Positions 1 through 11,711 of a stretch of DNA of 64,000 nucleotides are shown here, piece after piece. The stretch comes from Craterostigma plantagineum (lineage: Eukaryota > Streptophyta > Magnoliopsida > Lamiales > Linderniaceae): positions 1 to 64,000 of the forward strand of contig JAPQWV010000750.1 of NCBI GenBank assembly GCA_027422505.1, in the 5' to 3' direction. The position numbers and the translations under genes are program-made. The notes below the pieces were generated by a model, which was given only the letters and a program-made list of their open reading frames with translations, did no database searches and was not told the origin of the DNA. The first letter of the stretch is position 1; each line of letters starts with the position of its first letter.

Positions 1-195
1 ACCGACCAGGTTGAATTTCATCATTTTTACTGGCTTATCGAGTGAGACTATTCTCTTTTCGAAATCATCGGACATCGAGAACAGGTCTCCAATATGTTCT
101 GCTTGAATATTACATCTCTTTGGTAGAAACACTTTCGAGTCTGATGTTGCTTCGTCGTCATGAACATTGATGTCTATTGGATTCAGCCACATGAA
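1..195 (-). CDS. Partial open frame of unknown function at the left window edge
   Basis: Reading the minus strand, the frame is open from a TGA at about 196-198 to the window edge, 65 codons, with a possible ATG near 187-189. The composition looks like ordinary protein: a stretch reading FLPKRCNIQAEHIGDL followed by charged residues and KMMKFNLVG. No family is recognised. It may be the 5' part or an exon of a gene or transposon ORF continuing left of the window. It could equally be a chance open frame, since only 65 codons are visible. Confidence 0.25.
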
Positions 196-198
196 AAA

Positions 199-1793
199 TC
201 ACAGTATCCACTATTGCAAATACAAAATAATTTACCTTCTCTTTTGTCGTCGGTCCGACGATCAGATTCCCTACCGCATTTGCATTTGCATTCTTTGTAT
301 CGTAAATCACTTATTTCGCTATTTGTTAGTGACGAACTCATTGTATGATTTGGTGCTATGACACGTACAAGAGGCAAAAGTTTGTGTAGTGTCTGCATAT
401 ACGGCTGAAGACAATGTATTAATAGCTATATTTGGATACCTCGCAATAAATTACAAATAATGTTTCTTAAATCGAGTATTATCAACTCTTTGTTTTTTGT
501 TTTTAAGTCAACAGCCTAAAAGTCAAACATATGAACGGACTTCCCCTTTAATGAATTCTTATACCAGTCTCTACCACACTATTCTCTTGATTTACAAATA
601 AAACTTAGTCGGCATGTTATGGACGTAATACAATCAATAAAAATATTAAGTGGTCGGTTGATATGATTTTGCAAAACTTTTGTCAATTACTTTCTGCAGA
701 AATGCGAATAAGCACCGCTTAAAAATACACTTTGGCTTACAACATTTAGTTTTCATAGGGAGTATCGGCGTATTTGGGGAGAAAGCAACAGCAAATGGGG
801 AGGAAGAGCAACAGAAATGTCGCCTCTGTCGTCGAAGTAAGCAGCTACATTTTTTTTATTGGAGTCTCTTTACACCCTATTTTATTTCGACTCTTAGTTG
901 TGCGAGTATATGATAGCTATTTCGTGATTTGTAGCCCTAACTTAGCCGTAGTTAATCGCCCACATATTCGTGCAATTACACCTACCAACAAAATGCATAC
1001 AAGTTCATCAACTAGAGTTGGGGAAACCTAGCTCTTGTAGCATAACTTTCATTTAAATTCTTGCAAAAGGGTTAGCTATTGTTTTAGATTTACAGAATTG
1101 ATTGTTGAGAATATTTTGCGAAATTAGGTCTGGTAAATATCCTGAACTTTGATTGTTTCGCCGACTGCATGATTACATTTATGCATATTATTGGGGTTCA
1201 ACCTCATGCCGCGGTAGAGCAAAGACAAACTCAATTCTTCGAAGATCAAATCATCTCAAATCTCCGAGTATGGTGCAAAAATCGAAGCAGCATGGAAAAT
1301 TCATCGGTAAGACCTTCAAAACCGACGAGAGTGATAGTTGTTGAGAATAAGATGTTTTCTTCAATTCTGATAAAAACGTTGATAAGAAAAATGAAGTCCA
1401 ATGCGAAAACCCTGAAAGAAGCCAATGGTCGACGAAGCCATTAACCTAGAAGGACCGAATGAAGACATTAGCTACAAGAATTTGTACATCAAATAGCAGA
1501 AGAAGGTACATTTTTTACTGCAACTATCCTATGAAATTAGAGTGTATGTGTATAATATGTTTTCGTTTCGGCAGATTGATAGCTTAATGGAAGAGAAGTT
1601 TACCATCCTCCAGAAACTGCAGTTCATGCGTGGACAGATTGTTGCGGTAATCTTTATCCAATTCCTCATCTGCTCATGGAAAAACCAATTCCTCATCGCT
1701 CCACACTCTGCTGGAGATAATGTGAATGGCAATGCTTCTCCCAGTGCGAGAAGAACGTACGAGTGATAACAGGGTTTGAATTAATGTGGGGTT
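199..1793. other. AT-rich stretch without a recognised gene
   Basis: Only short overlapping frames are present on both strands. None shows a motif, a run of conserved-looking residues or a terminal structure. No tandem repeat or inverted terminus was noticed. It ends at the target duplication of the LINE. Confidence 0.4.
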
Positions 1794-1803
1794 AGGGCCG
1801 ATG
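1794..1803. repeat. Target-site duplication of the LINE, tail-side copy
   Basis: AGGGCCGATG lies one base from the T-run that marks the LINE A-tail. It is identical to 3456-3465. Confidence 0.8.
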
Positions 1804-3455
1804 CTTTTTTTTGGGTAAACATTTCAATAAAAGAGCGAAAGGTCTTACAACAGCATCAAAAGCCGATGCACCAATGGAAAAGCATGATCGCAGACATCAA
1901 CAAATCAGCAACAAAGTAACAAACATAACAATATCGACGAAGGCTGTCATGGAGGCCAAGCGATGTGCCACATTCGGCGCATGACCTGCAGCTGTATTGT
2001 ATATCGTGGCGACGTAGTCCGCAGTCGCAGGCGTAGGATCGAAATGACTTTAGAAGTGATCTGTGTCGGTGTCCCCTCAATATTATCCCGCCATCTTCTA
2101 TTTCTCTCTTGCCAAATATGATAAATAAGTGAAGCCAAGATGTGCATGTTAACGAGGTTGTGGAGATGTCGACCTCTCCATGTAGTAGACGCCCACCGAA
2201 TGCTCCCAGTCCAGGCTCGGCATGGCCATTTCCATCCGGTCTTGCTTCGCACCTGACGTCTGCAAGCTGTGAAAGGGGCAATCAAAGAATAAATGAGCAA
2301 CAGATTCAGCCGCCCCAGAATTGCAGAGCAGACTTGTGGTAGACAAAGCTCTCTGTGCAATCCAAAACTTATCACTGGTAGCCAACCGTTCCTTTATCGC
2401 GAGCCACAAGATAAATTCGTGTTTGGGTATTTTTCATACCACCCCCAAACAGAGACGCCCAGTAGATGAGGTTGGCGCAGACGAAGCTTTTCTCGAGCAC
2501 CCGCTGTTGTGAATTTCCCATCTGATGACCCTTTCCAGACGATGAGGTCCCGCCCACTAGTGAATAGTGGGTAGCGAACTGTGAAATTCCAGGTATTCAG
2601 CTGTGTACTGCCCTGGCCAAGACCATCTTCTTTCAACTGTAACTTGGCTAAGCTTAGTATCCTGTGGCAGACCCATTGCAATAGGCACACGCGGGAATCT
2701 GGTGATGAGCTCCAACCCGTCTAACCAAGGATCTTGCCAAAGCCATACCGTTTCCCCATTGCCCACTCTGAAATGAATGAGGGGTAGAAGTGTAGGTCTT
2801 AGCTGTAGCAATTTGCGCCAACTCCATGCCGCCGATTGGGATGGCTGAATAGCCCATAACGATTTGTCCCTCAGACGCGTCGCATAAACCCAATTGACCC
2901 AGACCGAGGACGTATCACGGTTCGCCAAGCTCCACAATTGCCGCATCATCATAGCTCGATTATCCGTGAGCATAGACCTTATACCCAATCCGCCTTCAGA
3001 GGTAGGTAAGCACACATCAGTCCAAGTACTTTAGCGGTAGATCCAGACCATAGAAATTTCCTGCAGCGGGCTTCGAACTCGCGGATAATGCTTTTGGGCA
3101 GCAGCATGACAGAGGCCCAATACATGTGTAGGGATGAGAGGACCGATTTTATGAGCTGCACTCGACCCGCATACGAAAGTGACTTGTTAAGCCAAGACCC
3201 TAAGCGATGGTCAATCTTCTGTAGGAGAGGTGCACAGTCGTGGGCAGTGAGGCGTGAGGAGATGAGGGGGACGCCTAAGTATTTCACCGGCAGATTAATC
3301 ACCGGAAATTCCATGATTGAGCTTAGTTGGGTGCGGACCCGTTCAGCCTTTTTAGATAGGAACATCGCACTCTTATCCTGGTTTGCCCGTAGCCCCGATA
3401 ATTCAGCGAACTCGACCAGTCCTTCCTTAAGAGTTGCCACGGAATGTGGGTCAGC
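1804..3455 (-). mobile_element. 5'-truncated L1-type LINE (non-LTR retrotransposon)
   Basis: The element lies on the minus strand. Its 3' end is an A-tail, seen as eight T at 1805-1812 on the plus strand. Its 5' end is cut within the reverse transcriptase ORF at about 3455. Both ends are bordered by the same 10 bases, AGGGCCGATG (1794-1803 and 3456-3465), as expected of a target-site duplication made by target-primed reverse transcription. About 1.65 kb of a usual 5-7 kb element remains. The short, exactly matching duplication suggests truncation at insertion rather than later loss. Confidence 0.85.
1947..3455 (-). pseudogene. LINE ORF2 fragment: end of reverse transcriptase and zinc-binding region
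   Basis: From 3455 leftwards the translation begins inside the reverse transcriptase (ADPHSVATLKEGL, SGLRANQDKS, then VKYLGVPL, LGSWLNKSLSYAGRVQLIKSV), which is the typical plant L1 thumb region. Next comes the GGLGIRS motif and a tryptophan-rich stretch (GNGETVWLWQDPWL). A C-terminal zinc-binding domain (zf-RVT) follows with AHLFFDCPFH near 2270-2300, and the usual IYHIWQERN end lies near 2100. At least three frame changes and stops break it, so no functional product is expected. The catalytic part of the reverse transcriptase is absent because of the 5' truncation. Confidence 0.85.
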
Positions 3456-3465
3456 AGGGCCGATG
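3456..3465. repeat. Target-site duplication of the LINE, truncated-5'-end copy
   Basis: The second copy of AGGGCCGATG lies directly next to the first base that can be read as LINE coding sequence. Confidence 0.8.
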
Positions 3466-4590
3466 TTTTTGTCTGTTGATGCGAACATTTGATTTTAGTT
3501 ACTTTACTCTATATCTATTTAGGAAATTTGGACACCTTTTTTTTATGTTGTGTGGGTCAGGTTTTGAACTGCGTCTCTGTATTAGTCCGGCATATCATAT
3601 TTCTGAATTCTGTTGTATAATTGTCTAATGAAGTGCATCCGATATTTATGGTTTGTTAAGGAATTAAAACTTAGGCGAGATATTAAACTGTATGATAGGA
3701 TAAGTAGTACTAAAACAATCGATGGTATTGCTCAACTTAGTGTGTAAACAATTAAAACACTTCTGTAAGAGTACGAAGCTATCCTTCAAAAATATTGACT
3801 TTTGTTTTATATGCAAAGATTGTCTATTATTTTATATCAAATGCATTTGATAGATGATGACGGGAAAAAGTTATGTAGGGCACTGAGGAGTCTTGCACGC
3901 ACGAAATAGTCATCAATAGCATGAAAGATTTGTGTATTTAATGAAATTTATGGTGGTACCGAATGATTGTACTTGATAATTACTTACGTATATTAATGAA
4001 CTTAAAAATATGTTAATGGTAATGCGAACAACCATTGATTGTATCTCTACTTAGCTGTCTGCCACAATTAAATACGTTTAACTGCTAACAAAAAACAATG
4101 TTGTGGATAAGTTATTATTGTCCAGAGACTGTATCGCTTGTTGAATGACAATTGATTGCTATGGCAAAGCTTCTGCGACCAGTCTTGCAAGAGCACTTTG
4201 ACAATCTGAGTATTATGATGAATCACATGGTGGACAGACTGGATGATTTGCACAAGATATGAAGAAATGGTATTCAAAGCACCGCAGGAGAGTTGCAATG
4301 CCTGGTCATCTGGAACAAACCATGAGTGCTTTGACACGTCGTTTTTCTTGCATCGACGCAAAGTTATCAAATATTAATAATACGATCGGTAAATGTTTTC
4401 ATAATTAAATCATTGCGATTGAGAAATAGGAAACAGTCGTGTGAATCAAAGAGCTCATTACATGCTTCATTTTACTTTGTAATTAGCAATTAGTTCATTA
4501 ACCGAAGATGGTTTTCCTTAAAATGTAATCTTTATTGTTGTTTAATATTTTTTGTTTTAATATGTTCTGGAAATGTTCTATCAACAACTG
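3466..4590. other. AT-rich spacer without a recognised gene
   Basis: No coding motif, terminal inverted repeat or tandem array was found. The minus-strand frame at 4068-4370 (100 codons) has no recognisable domain. Confidence 0.35.
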
Positions 4591-7226
4591 TCCGAGCAGA
4601 CATCTCCAAGGGCAAGTATGCAAGAAAACGGCGATTAGAAATTCTAAGGAACAAGCGTCGTTTACGTCTGCAGCACAATGCGTTACATTTTGACAATAGA
4701 GGTTGGTATTGTATATTCTGAATTATTGGATGTTCCTTTAACTCCGATGTTTTCAGAGTTTGGTACCGATACTAAATTCTTTTCACAAACAGACTACAAG
4801 CATCTCAGGAATGATAACTTATCGGTGAATAGCGACAAAGTTTTCGTCTCACCGGGTATGGTCTCTGTTCGTTAATGACTCATCTATATCAGTGTATCCC
4901 GGATTTTATTTATCAACTGAGGCTTAAAGTGTTCGTTGCAGGGTATACGAATAAGGAACGTGTTAGGTCAGTTATTCCGTAAGACTATCATACAGAAGAA
5001 TTAGTTCACTGTATTTTCTGTGACGCAGTAGTATGGAAGGCAGAATCAACCAATAACAGAGTACAGATGCATAATTATGTCTTCTCTATTTGCTGCAGTC
5101 AGGGCAGAGTCAATTGCCACCGTTGAGGCATGTGCCGTAGTATCTATTGAATAAGTTTTCTGAACAGTCTTTTAGACAAAACATCAGAAGCTTATAATTC
5201 TATCATCGCTTTTACATCAATGGGTGCAAAATTGACACTTCAGTCAACAGAATTCATGGTCAAAATTACCATAATATTGGATCACTACTTCCAGCAGATG
5301 GCGACGCCCAAAGTTTGCTCAGCTGTATATCTGTGATACTGCGAATGAAGTTAGTAACAGAATTAGTACGATGTCAAGGGAGAATTCATAAAATCTGGAT
5401 GCATCTCTAGTTGCAGAACTCATAAAATTACGGATACGAATAATGAACTTGCGAAGGTCTTTAGAGTGGCTCAACACAGATATGAAGCAGGCCAAACAGA
5501 GGAATTTTCAATAAGGTTGGTGGGTCGTAATTGCCGCGACAGACAGTATGACTTCCTGTCACAAACAAAATTGCGGGACTGATAGGTAGCGACTTTCCAT
5601 GACAGATGGTCAAAGGGATATAATTGTTCAGATGAAAATAGCCCAACTTCAGAGGATAAGTGAATTTCATCCATCTTTCATGTCTATGCAATATTCGATC
5701 TTATTCCTGTTAGGAGAGTTGGGTTTCCACGACCAGATTCCTTACAGCAACGCAAGTAATTTTACACTGAAGAGGAAATTCACAACAATGCGGTAGTTCT
5801 ACGCATATCAGTTGCAGACAAGATTGTCTGAAGGCAAAGGTAACATACGAGGCGGCAGACTGCTTCATCAGTATGTTGTGGACGCATATACGGCCATAGA
5901 CCAGGAATGATTGCGTTGGATTAGAAACAACCAGCAAACGCTTAGCGCAGATATCTATAATAACATATGTGATGCGGTGGTATCTAGGGGAGAGACCATG
6001 CCAAGTCTCTTGGCAAAAAAATCATTCTCCCATCATCTTTTACGGGATCTCCAAGGTATATGCTCAAAATTATCATGATGCACTTGCAGTTTGCAGATGT
6101 ATGGCAATCCGCAGTTATCATAACCATCACTAGAAATCCGAACTGGGAAGAAATTGGTGGCCACCTTAGAACATATGGAGGCGGCATTTCAAATGATAGG
6201 CCAAACCTACAATGCATAATTTTCAAGGTAAAATTAGAACAGCTTATAGCAGACATACGAAATGGTCTTTTTTTTTCGAGAGTTGTAAGGCATGTATGTA
6301 TTGAGAATTTCTTTGCAATCCGTTTCCGTGTAAAATATGTATTCTATAAGCAGTTTTTAAACTAATATATTGATTTATCTTGCAATCTTATTTACAATTG
6401 AATTTCAAAAGCGTGGTCTGCCACATGCACACATTTTGGTATGGCTAAATGGATGTTCTGCTAAACCTACGCCGGTCCAAGTCGATGAAATTATTTATGC
6501 AGAGATCCCTGACAGAGAACTTGACGAAGAAGGGTATAAATTGGTTGAACAATTTATTATGCATGGGCCTTGTGGATTTGATGGATCAAACTCTCCGTGC
6601 ATGGAAAATAACAGGTGTCGGAAGAAATTTCCAAAATAATTCAATGACAGAACTACGGTGGACAAATCCGGACACGTCCGTTACCGCAGGAGAAAAAATG
6701 AAAGATACATCACAAAAAAAAATATCGTGATGGATAATAGTTTTGTATTCCCACACAATTTACGGATGCTGAAAAAATACCAGGCACATGTAAACGTCGA
6801 GTGGTGCAATACGACGAGGGCAATAAAGTACCGATTTAAATATATCACGAAGGGTGTTGACAAGGCAACGATGATAATCGAAGACACAGGATCTTCAAGC
6901 CAACGTTCTCGTAGGACGGCTGCAACAACGGCGAAATAAGAACGTATCTAGATTGCAGATATTTATCTGCTTGTGAGGCAATGTGGTTTTTGCATTTGAC
7001 GTCCACTACAGAAAACCGGCTATGCAACGGTTACCATTGCACTTAGAAGGGCGGCAAAGTTTGGTGTACAACGATACTGTTGACCTAAGAAATATGATGT
7101 CAAGAGAAGGTTTACAGAAATCTATGTTCACAGAATGGATGGACTAACAAGCATAGCGCAGAGGCAAGGCAGTTAACTTATATTCAGTTCCCTTCGAAAT
7201 TTGTGTGGAATTCTTCTATAAAAGCC
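4591..7226 (+). pseudogene. Helitron Rep/helicase protein, degenerate N-terminal half (Helitron_like_N)
   Basis: Pieces of the Helitron replication-initiator protein appear in order, spread over all three plus frames. They are a basic stretch near 4600-4680; LPPL with RQNIRS near 5110-5190; NYHNIGSLLPADGDAQ near 5265-5310; RDIIVQ and LQRISEFHPSFMSMQY near 5610-5695; GSPRYMLKNYHDALAVCR near 6045-6105; NPNWEEIGGHL near 6135-6170; the HUH-type motif GLPHAHILVWLNG at 6415-6455; KYQAHVNVEWCN and KYRFKYITKG near 6775-6855; and LTYIQFPSKFVWNSS near 7170-7205. The Rep catalytic region is thus represented. The helicase (Pif1-like) half is missing, because the sequence switches near 7226 to an unrelated minus-strand gene. 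There are many stops and frameshifts. The assignment rests on motif order, not on a continuous ORF. Confidence 0.8.
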
Positions 7227-7897
7227 TGGACACCGCGTGCGTCTATTTCTTCGAGTAACAGGAGAAAAGTCATGGACGTCGAGCTTCTGCTGAAGTCGGG
7301 GAACAACACCGATCCCATGAGCAACAGCAGATATGCACGTGTGCGCTGATCGACCTCAAAATCGTCATCGTCTTTCTCGTTGGCTTCTAAGCAGTCTACA
7401 AACTTCCTTAACGACACCTTCGTCCCGCTAAACGCACCCACAACAGGTCTGTAACCAGTCAGCTTCTCCAGGTAATCGATCCAGTGATCTTGCGTCCTGT
7501 TGTGGATCACACCACTAACTGAATGACCATCGATGGGGAATCGCCACAGCACACCGACATCCTCAAGTGTGACGGTCGCCTAACCCACAGGTAAGTGGAA
7601 CGTGTGCGTCTCCTTCCTCCACCTCTCCACGAGCGCCGTGATCATGTGTGGATCTAACTTCTAAGATCCACAACTATAGACGCAGTAGAAGGACATCGTA
7701 TCTAACTTTTCCAAAACATGACCGTGCAACCGCACCGATTGTGAAAGCTTACCCCACACGACACTCTCCAAACCCCTAACGGTCAAAGGCATGTCTAGGG
7801 CACCATCAGAATTGGATAGTACATCGTTACAACGATGACTATCTTGGAATATCAAGAGTGATCTGTCGATCGGACCGTAATATTCATTCGTATCCAT
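7226..7897 (-). pseudogene. Plant mobile domain (MAIN-like) protein, broken
   Basis: The minus-strand frame starts at 7897 (MDTNEYYGPIDRS). It continues through HMITALVERWRKETHTFHLPVG near 7640-7575 and VTLEDVGVLWRFPIDG into a region ending LLLMGSVLFPDFSRSS. This is the plant mobile domain found in MAIN/MAIN-like proteins and often carried by Mutator-like and gypsy elements. An in-frame TAG sits between HLPVG and ATVTLED, in the position where glutamate is usual, and another stop lies near 7660. The C-terminal part is lost at the junction with Helitron sequence. It is either a decayed host gene or a transposon-carried copy; the sequence does not decide. Confidence 0.7.
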
Positions 7898-8339
7898 CCT
7901 AAATTAGCGTTTACAAGTCAGTATCGCCACAAAATAACAACAAACAAACACATAAATTGAATCATGTAGTAACAATCGAATCAATCAACCTAGAAACTCT
8001 AATTTCAAAATTAGGTTTTGAAATTAGGGAAAATTCCTAAATCGAATCAATTATCTAAAATTAATGTGTTATGTCAATCTACTAAGCAACACATAATATC
8101 TAGAGTGCATATTATACCAAAAACACAAACTGAAACGCAACAATTCGACGAAATTTAACGAAACATCAAAACTATGATTTAAACAAATTAGGAGTTTCAT
8201 GCCCAAACGAAGCTTACTCGATGATGATGAGGAAGAACGAATCTATCACGTGGTGTTCGCCGGTGGTATTCGTTCGCCAGAATTGATGGGGAGAAGAGGA
8301 GGAGAAATGAGGAAGAAGGAGGAGGCGTCGCGGCTATAT

Positions 8340-8500
8340 TAACCACGTCGTCGCGTCCATTAACCGCGACGTCGCGGCTAGCCACGACTGGTTTAACGGG
8401 CCAACAGTCGGCCCACGATATATTTTATGAAATTAGGCGCGTGTTAAGCCCGTTTCGCCCATATTACGTCAGCCGCGACGTCGCGTTTATTATCGCGCTT
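8340..8500. repeat. CpG-rich segment with repeated CGCGACGTCGCG palindromes
   Basis: CCGCGACGTCGCGG at 8364-8377 is a perfect 14-base palindrome. A near copy lies at 8473-8485, and a related CGTCGTCGCG at about 8346-8355. The segment is strikingly CpG-rich against an AT-rich background. It lies upstream of the minus-strand plant-mobile-domain pseudogene. Its role is unknown; a promoter-proximal region or part of a transposon end are possible readings. Confidence 0.5.
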
Positions 8501-10329
8501 CGCCCTATTTTGTTAATTTTTTGCAGAATACTCATACTTTATTAATTTTTCATCTAAAATTACATTATTTTTTTAAAAAAGCCAATAAAAGCCATGAATT
8601 GGGCTTTGCTATTAGCGAGGGAACAGCCGTGGCAAATAGCTGTCAGACTTTATGATATCCGTAGCTGAGTTTGCATGTGTCAGGAAGTTATTTGTGTCAG
8701 ATCTGCCTTTCTTTAGTGACAGTAATCGGTCGCTAAGTTCACGCGCGTGACAGAGAATTATCCCTCTGACCCACCTTTTATTACCAATGGTGAAACCAAA
8801 TCGGTGACTTTCATTCAAGTACAATATCAAATGCTCTCAGGATATCATTGGAGTATCGTTCAGCCAACTTTCAGAAGGGTAGGGATATTAAGCGACACAA
8901 AATGGCGACAACAACCCTTCACATTTTTTCTGTTGCAGCTAGAAAACTCGACATCAGAAATATTGATTGCAATTAAAAACGTTAGGGATCGAATCCAATT
9001 AGATTAAAGTTTAATAAAATATAGTAACAAATAGATTCTTATTAGCAAATTACCATAGTTTATAATTGTAATTTTTATGAATTATTAATTTAGAGTTTTA
9101 ATGGGACCTAATATTTATAAAGTGTTTTTCCAAAAAAAATTGTTATATTATTATCTTATCATATTTGATGATTGTTTTATAAAGGCCCAAGTCGGGACAG
9201 GGAGATTTTATTATTTTAGAGATGTTATTAATTCATAGAGGTTTTACTGTACTTTGCGATGTTTGTTCCGTCGATAAAGTCTGCAAACTTTTGGAGGGTT
9301 TGTTTGTCGCACTTGCCATCGCAATTCGGTATTATTTTTCGTATCCAATAGAATCGATGAAATAGTTTTAACATTCATATAAAATTTCCTCTACTTATTT
9401 GCTTCTACAATTTTTTCTACAATCTTCCGTGAATTGCTGATGCCAGCCAACCTATGATGGGAAGACGAAATGAAATGGCTCAATTTGATATTGTTTTTTG
9501 ACATGTGACGAAAACGCAAAGAGAGAAGTGTAGTAGTATATTTCATCAAGAATATATAGATGAATAAAAAAGAAATGTTGTTGATCCGGTAAGCTTACTG
9601 ATCAAATGATTTATTCACCCAGTGATAATTTTAACTAGTAATTTAGGCACATTGGATGCATGTGCTACTGTAATAAAAATATCATATAAATTTTTTAATG
9701 GATGATTTTTAATAATTTTATTTTTATTCTTCATTTAAATAAATCAATCTGCGGCAGTTTCATTTTTTATGCAATATAGTTTTGGTCAATCAAGATCGTG
9801 GGTCATCAATTAAAAAAGAGAAAGTGGGTCACAGTCACATGTGGGTATGGGCTTAATTTCATGATATAATTTTATATTTTAAATAATACAAAATTGACAG
9901 GCCAAAATTGGATCAAATTGGACAGTTTAAACAAAGGCCTGAGCCTTGATAAAATAGAATAGATAATGTCATTCAACCTTAGCGGATACCTTTTTTATTT
10001 TCATCATCTACAGACGACACTGACTTGCGACTAATTCTCTTTTTGTGTGTATTTTCCCATACCACAACTGTCGACATAATAAGCCACCCGGCTTTTGAAT
10101 AGTCAAATAAGAGAACAAAAATGTGGGCAGTTATTTCTCCAAAGGTGTGCTAATGACTTTTATGTGTTTTGTTCACATCTTGAGGTTTTGCCCGTAAAAA
10201 GGCATCGAGCGAAGCCATTGAAAGCAAGCCCACAGTCAGAGATAAGAGAGAGGTCAGGGTGCGAGAAAAAATATAGAGAAATGAAAATAGAGTTTGTTGG
10301 GTTTCCCGGACTTTAAAGAGAGATATTGA
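8501..10329. other. AT-rich interval without a recognised gene
   Basis: Short frames only. No motif was recognised. The last few hundred bases (about 10180-10329) may already be the U3 part of the Tork-type LTR that ends at 10525, but I could not find its TG start. Confidence 0.3.
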
Positions 10330-10525
10330 GGGTTTCACCTTTATAGATTGAGAGGTTGTAACTTCTATATTTCTCCTCTATAGTGGGTTGTTCTTCCTTG
10401 CCCGTCATTTTTACTCCGATTTGTTTGGGGGTTTTCCACGTTAAATCTCAGTGTCCACATTTTATCTTTAATTGCTCAAATATTAGCCGCGGTATTACTC
10501 GTCCGGGTCCGCTACCACACCAACA
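10330..10525 (+). mobile_element. Tork/Tnt1-type copia LTR, right part (unit 1)
   Basis: The sequence around GGGTTGTTCTTCCTTG (from about 10384) and the later GGGGGTTTTCCACGTTAAAT is characteristic of the R-U5 part of Tork-lineage LTRs. It ends in CAACA at 10525. A degenerate initiator-methionine primer site (TTGGTCCCAGAGAC, 10527-10540, against the usual TTGGTATCAGAGC) follows directly. The left limit is not resolved. The part from 10411 on is repeated at 14011. Confidence 0.55.
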
Positions 10526-10722
10526 CTTGGTCCCAGAGACTAGCTTGGGTTTTATTATATCTATTTATCGTATGCTCTATGGTTGCCACTAACGTGGACC
10601 CCCCACATCAGAAAATAATAGATACTATATTGCCCTTGTAACGGTGACGATAAGCCGGTACGAGTTCAATAATTATCGGCTGCAACCCCGTCGGAGTTAT
10701 CGTTCACGACTGAGCAGAAATT

Positions 10723-11303
10723 ATGGGGGAAGTTTGATATCAAAAAGTTCAACGAGAGAAATTTCTCACTGTGAAAATTAAACATAAAGGCTGTCTGGAG
10801 GCTATCGATGGAAAACCAGCACACTGAAGGACGAGAAAAAATGGAACGAGATGGACGGGAGCGCCATCGCAAATCTTCATCTGGCACTAACAGATGATAT
10901 ATTGTCCAGCGCAAAGGAGATTTGGGATAATCTAACAAATCTGTACTAGCCGACGCCGTTATACAACAAAATGTTCTTGAAGAGGAAATTATTCTCATTG
11001 AGAATGTCTGAACCTACTTCGATGATGGAGCATCTAAACGTCTTGAATACTCTATTTTCCCAGCTAACATCGTTGGGGTATAAAACAGAGGATAAAGAAC
11101 ATGCAGAAATTCTACTTCAAAGTCTGTCTGATTCGTATGATCATGTCATCATCAACTTGACGAACAACGCGAAGGATCTGATCTGCAATAACATCGCAGC
11201 TGCTATACTCGAAGAAGAAAATCGGCAAAAGAATAAGGAGGACCAGCAAGCAAGCTTGCAACAGGTCGAAGCTTTGACAGTGATGAGAGGGAGATCAACG
11301 GAA
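10723..11303 (+). pseudogene. Tork-type copia gag (UBN2-like), unit 1 copy
   Basis: This is the capsid-like Gag of a Tork/Tnt1-lineage element. Its start ATG is at 10723, followed by the diagnostic FDIKKFNERNFSL stretch (a two-base loss breaks the frame at once). A continuous frame runs from 10971 with FLKRKLFSLRMSEPTSM, EHLNVLNTLFSQLTSLGYKT, LLQSLSDSYDHVI and EENRQKNKEDQQ, ending at RGRSTER. The usual zinc knuckle that should follow RGRSTER is absent. The sequence switches there to the envelope-like ORF of another copia lineage. A TGA replaces the tryptophan codon in the N-terminal FSLW motif. No functional product is expected from this copy. Confidence 0.75.
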
Positions 11304-11679
11304 CGTAATATGAAGAAGGTCAACCTGATAGCTTCGCACATGAAGCGTCTTGAGATCAAAGGCTTCCTATCAATCACATCTTCTTGGAGAAAGTCGCAGC
11401 CATCTCCTATCTCAACACAATTGCCAAGACAAATAGGTTGATGCTGATGACTGAAATCCGCAAATTCTATGATGGGACGCTGAAAATCGTCAGGAGGAAC
11501 ATACAAAAGTGATTGGAAGAGATCGATGGAGACAGGGCAACCGCTTCTGAATAAGATTCTCGAAGCCATAGAGGAGCGGATCGAGCTGAGGACACGATCA
11601 GACGCTATGAGCTTGCACTGGGCTTGCACAAATCATTCTACGCCCGAGAAAGATAGACAGGGCACAAGGCAATCAAGCA
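11304..11679 (+). pseudogene. C-terminal part of a SIRE-type envelope-like ORF fused to gag, unit 1 copy
   Basis: The translation NMKKVNL, then RLMLMTEIRKFYDGTLKIV, then KILEAIEERIELR aligns by eye with the C-terminus of the envelope-like ORF of the copia-2 element in this window: NLKKVNL, RLLRCSEVAKFSDGTLTII and KLIDAIADRMVLQ, minus strand near 55090-54790. Frames change at least twice. Its position, directly before a polypurine tract and an LTR, is what is expected of the 3' end of a SIRE/Maximus-type element. All of pol that should separate gag and this ORF is missing. Confidence 0.7.
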
Positions 11680-11692
11680 CAGAGGGGGAGAT
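11680..11692 (+). other. Polypurine tract (plus-strand primer site), unit 1
   Basis: CAGAGGGGGAGA lies just upstream of the LTR. It matches in kind the GGGGGAGA tract before the copia-2 LTR at 54689-54699. Confidence 0.65.
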
Positions 11693-11711
11693 AGTAAAGT
11701 ATAATTAGAAT

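Noticed and set aside
1782..3465. Extending the LINE target duplication to include AATGTGGG
   Set aside because: The bases between AATGTGGG and AGGGCCGATG differ in length and sequence, and on the right side they read as LINE coding sequence.
8197..8385. 62-codon minus-strand frame as a first exon of the mobile-domain gene
   Set aside because: It is driven by the CpG-rich repeats, and no splice signals or domain link it to 7897.
11141..11629. 162-codon minus-strand frame, also present at 14743-15141
   Set aside because: Antisense shadow of the gag/envelope-like fusion, whose plus-strand translation carries recognisable motifs.
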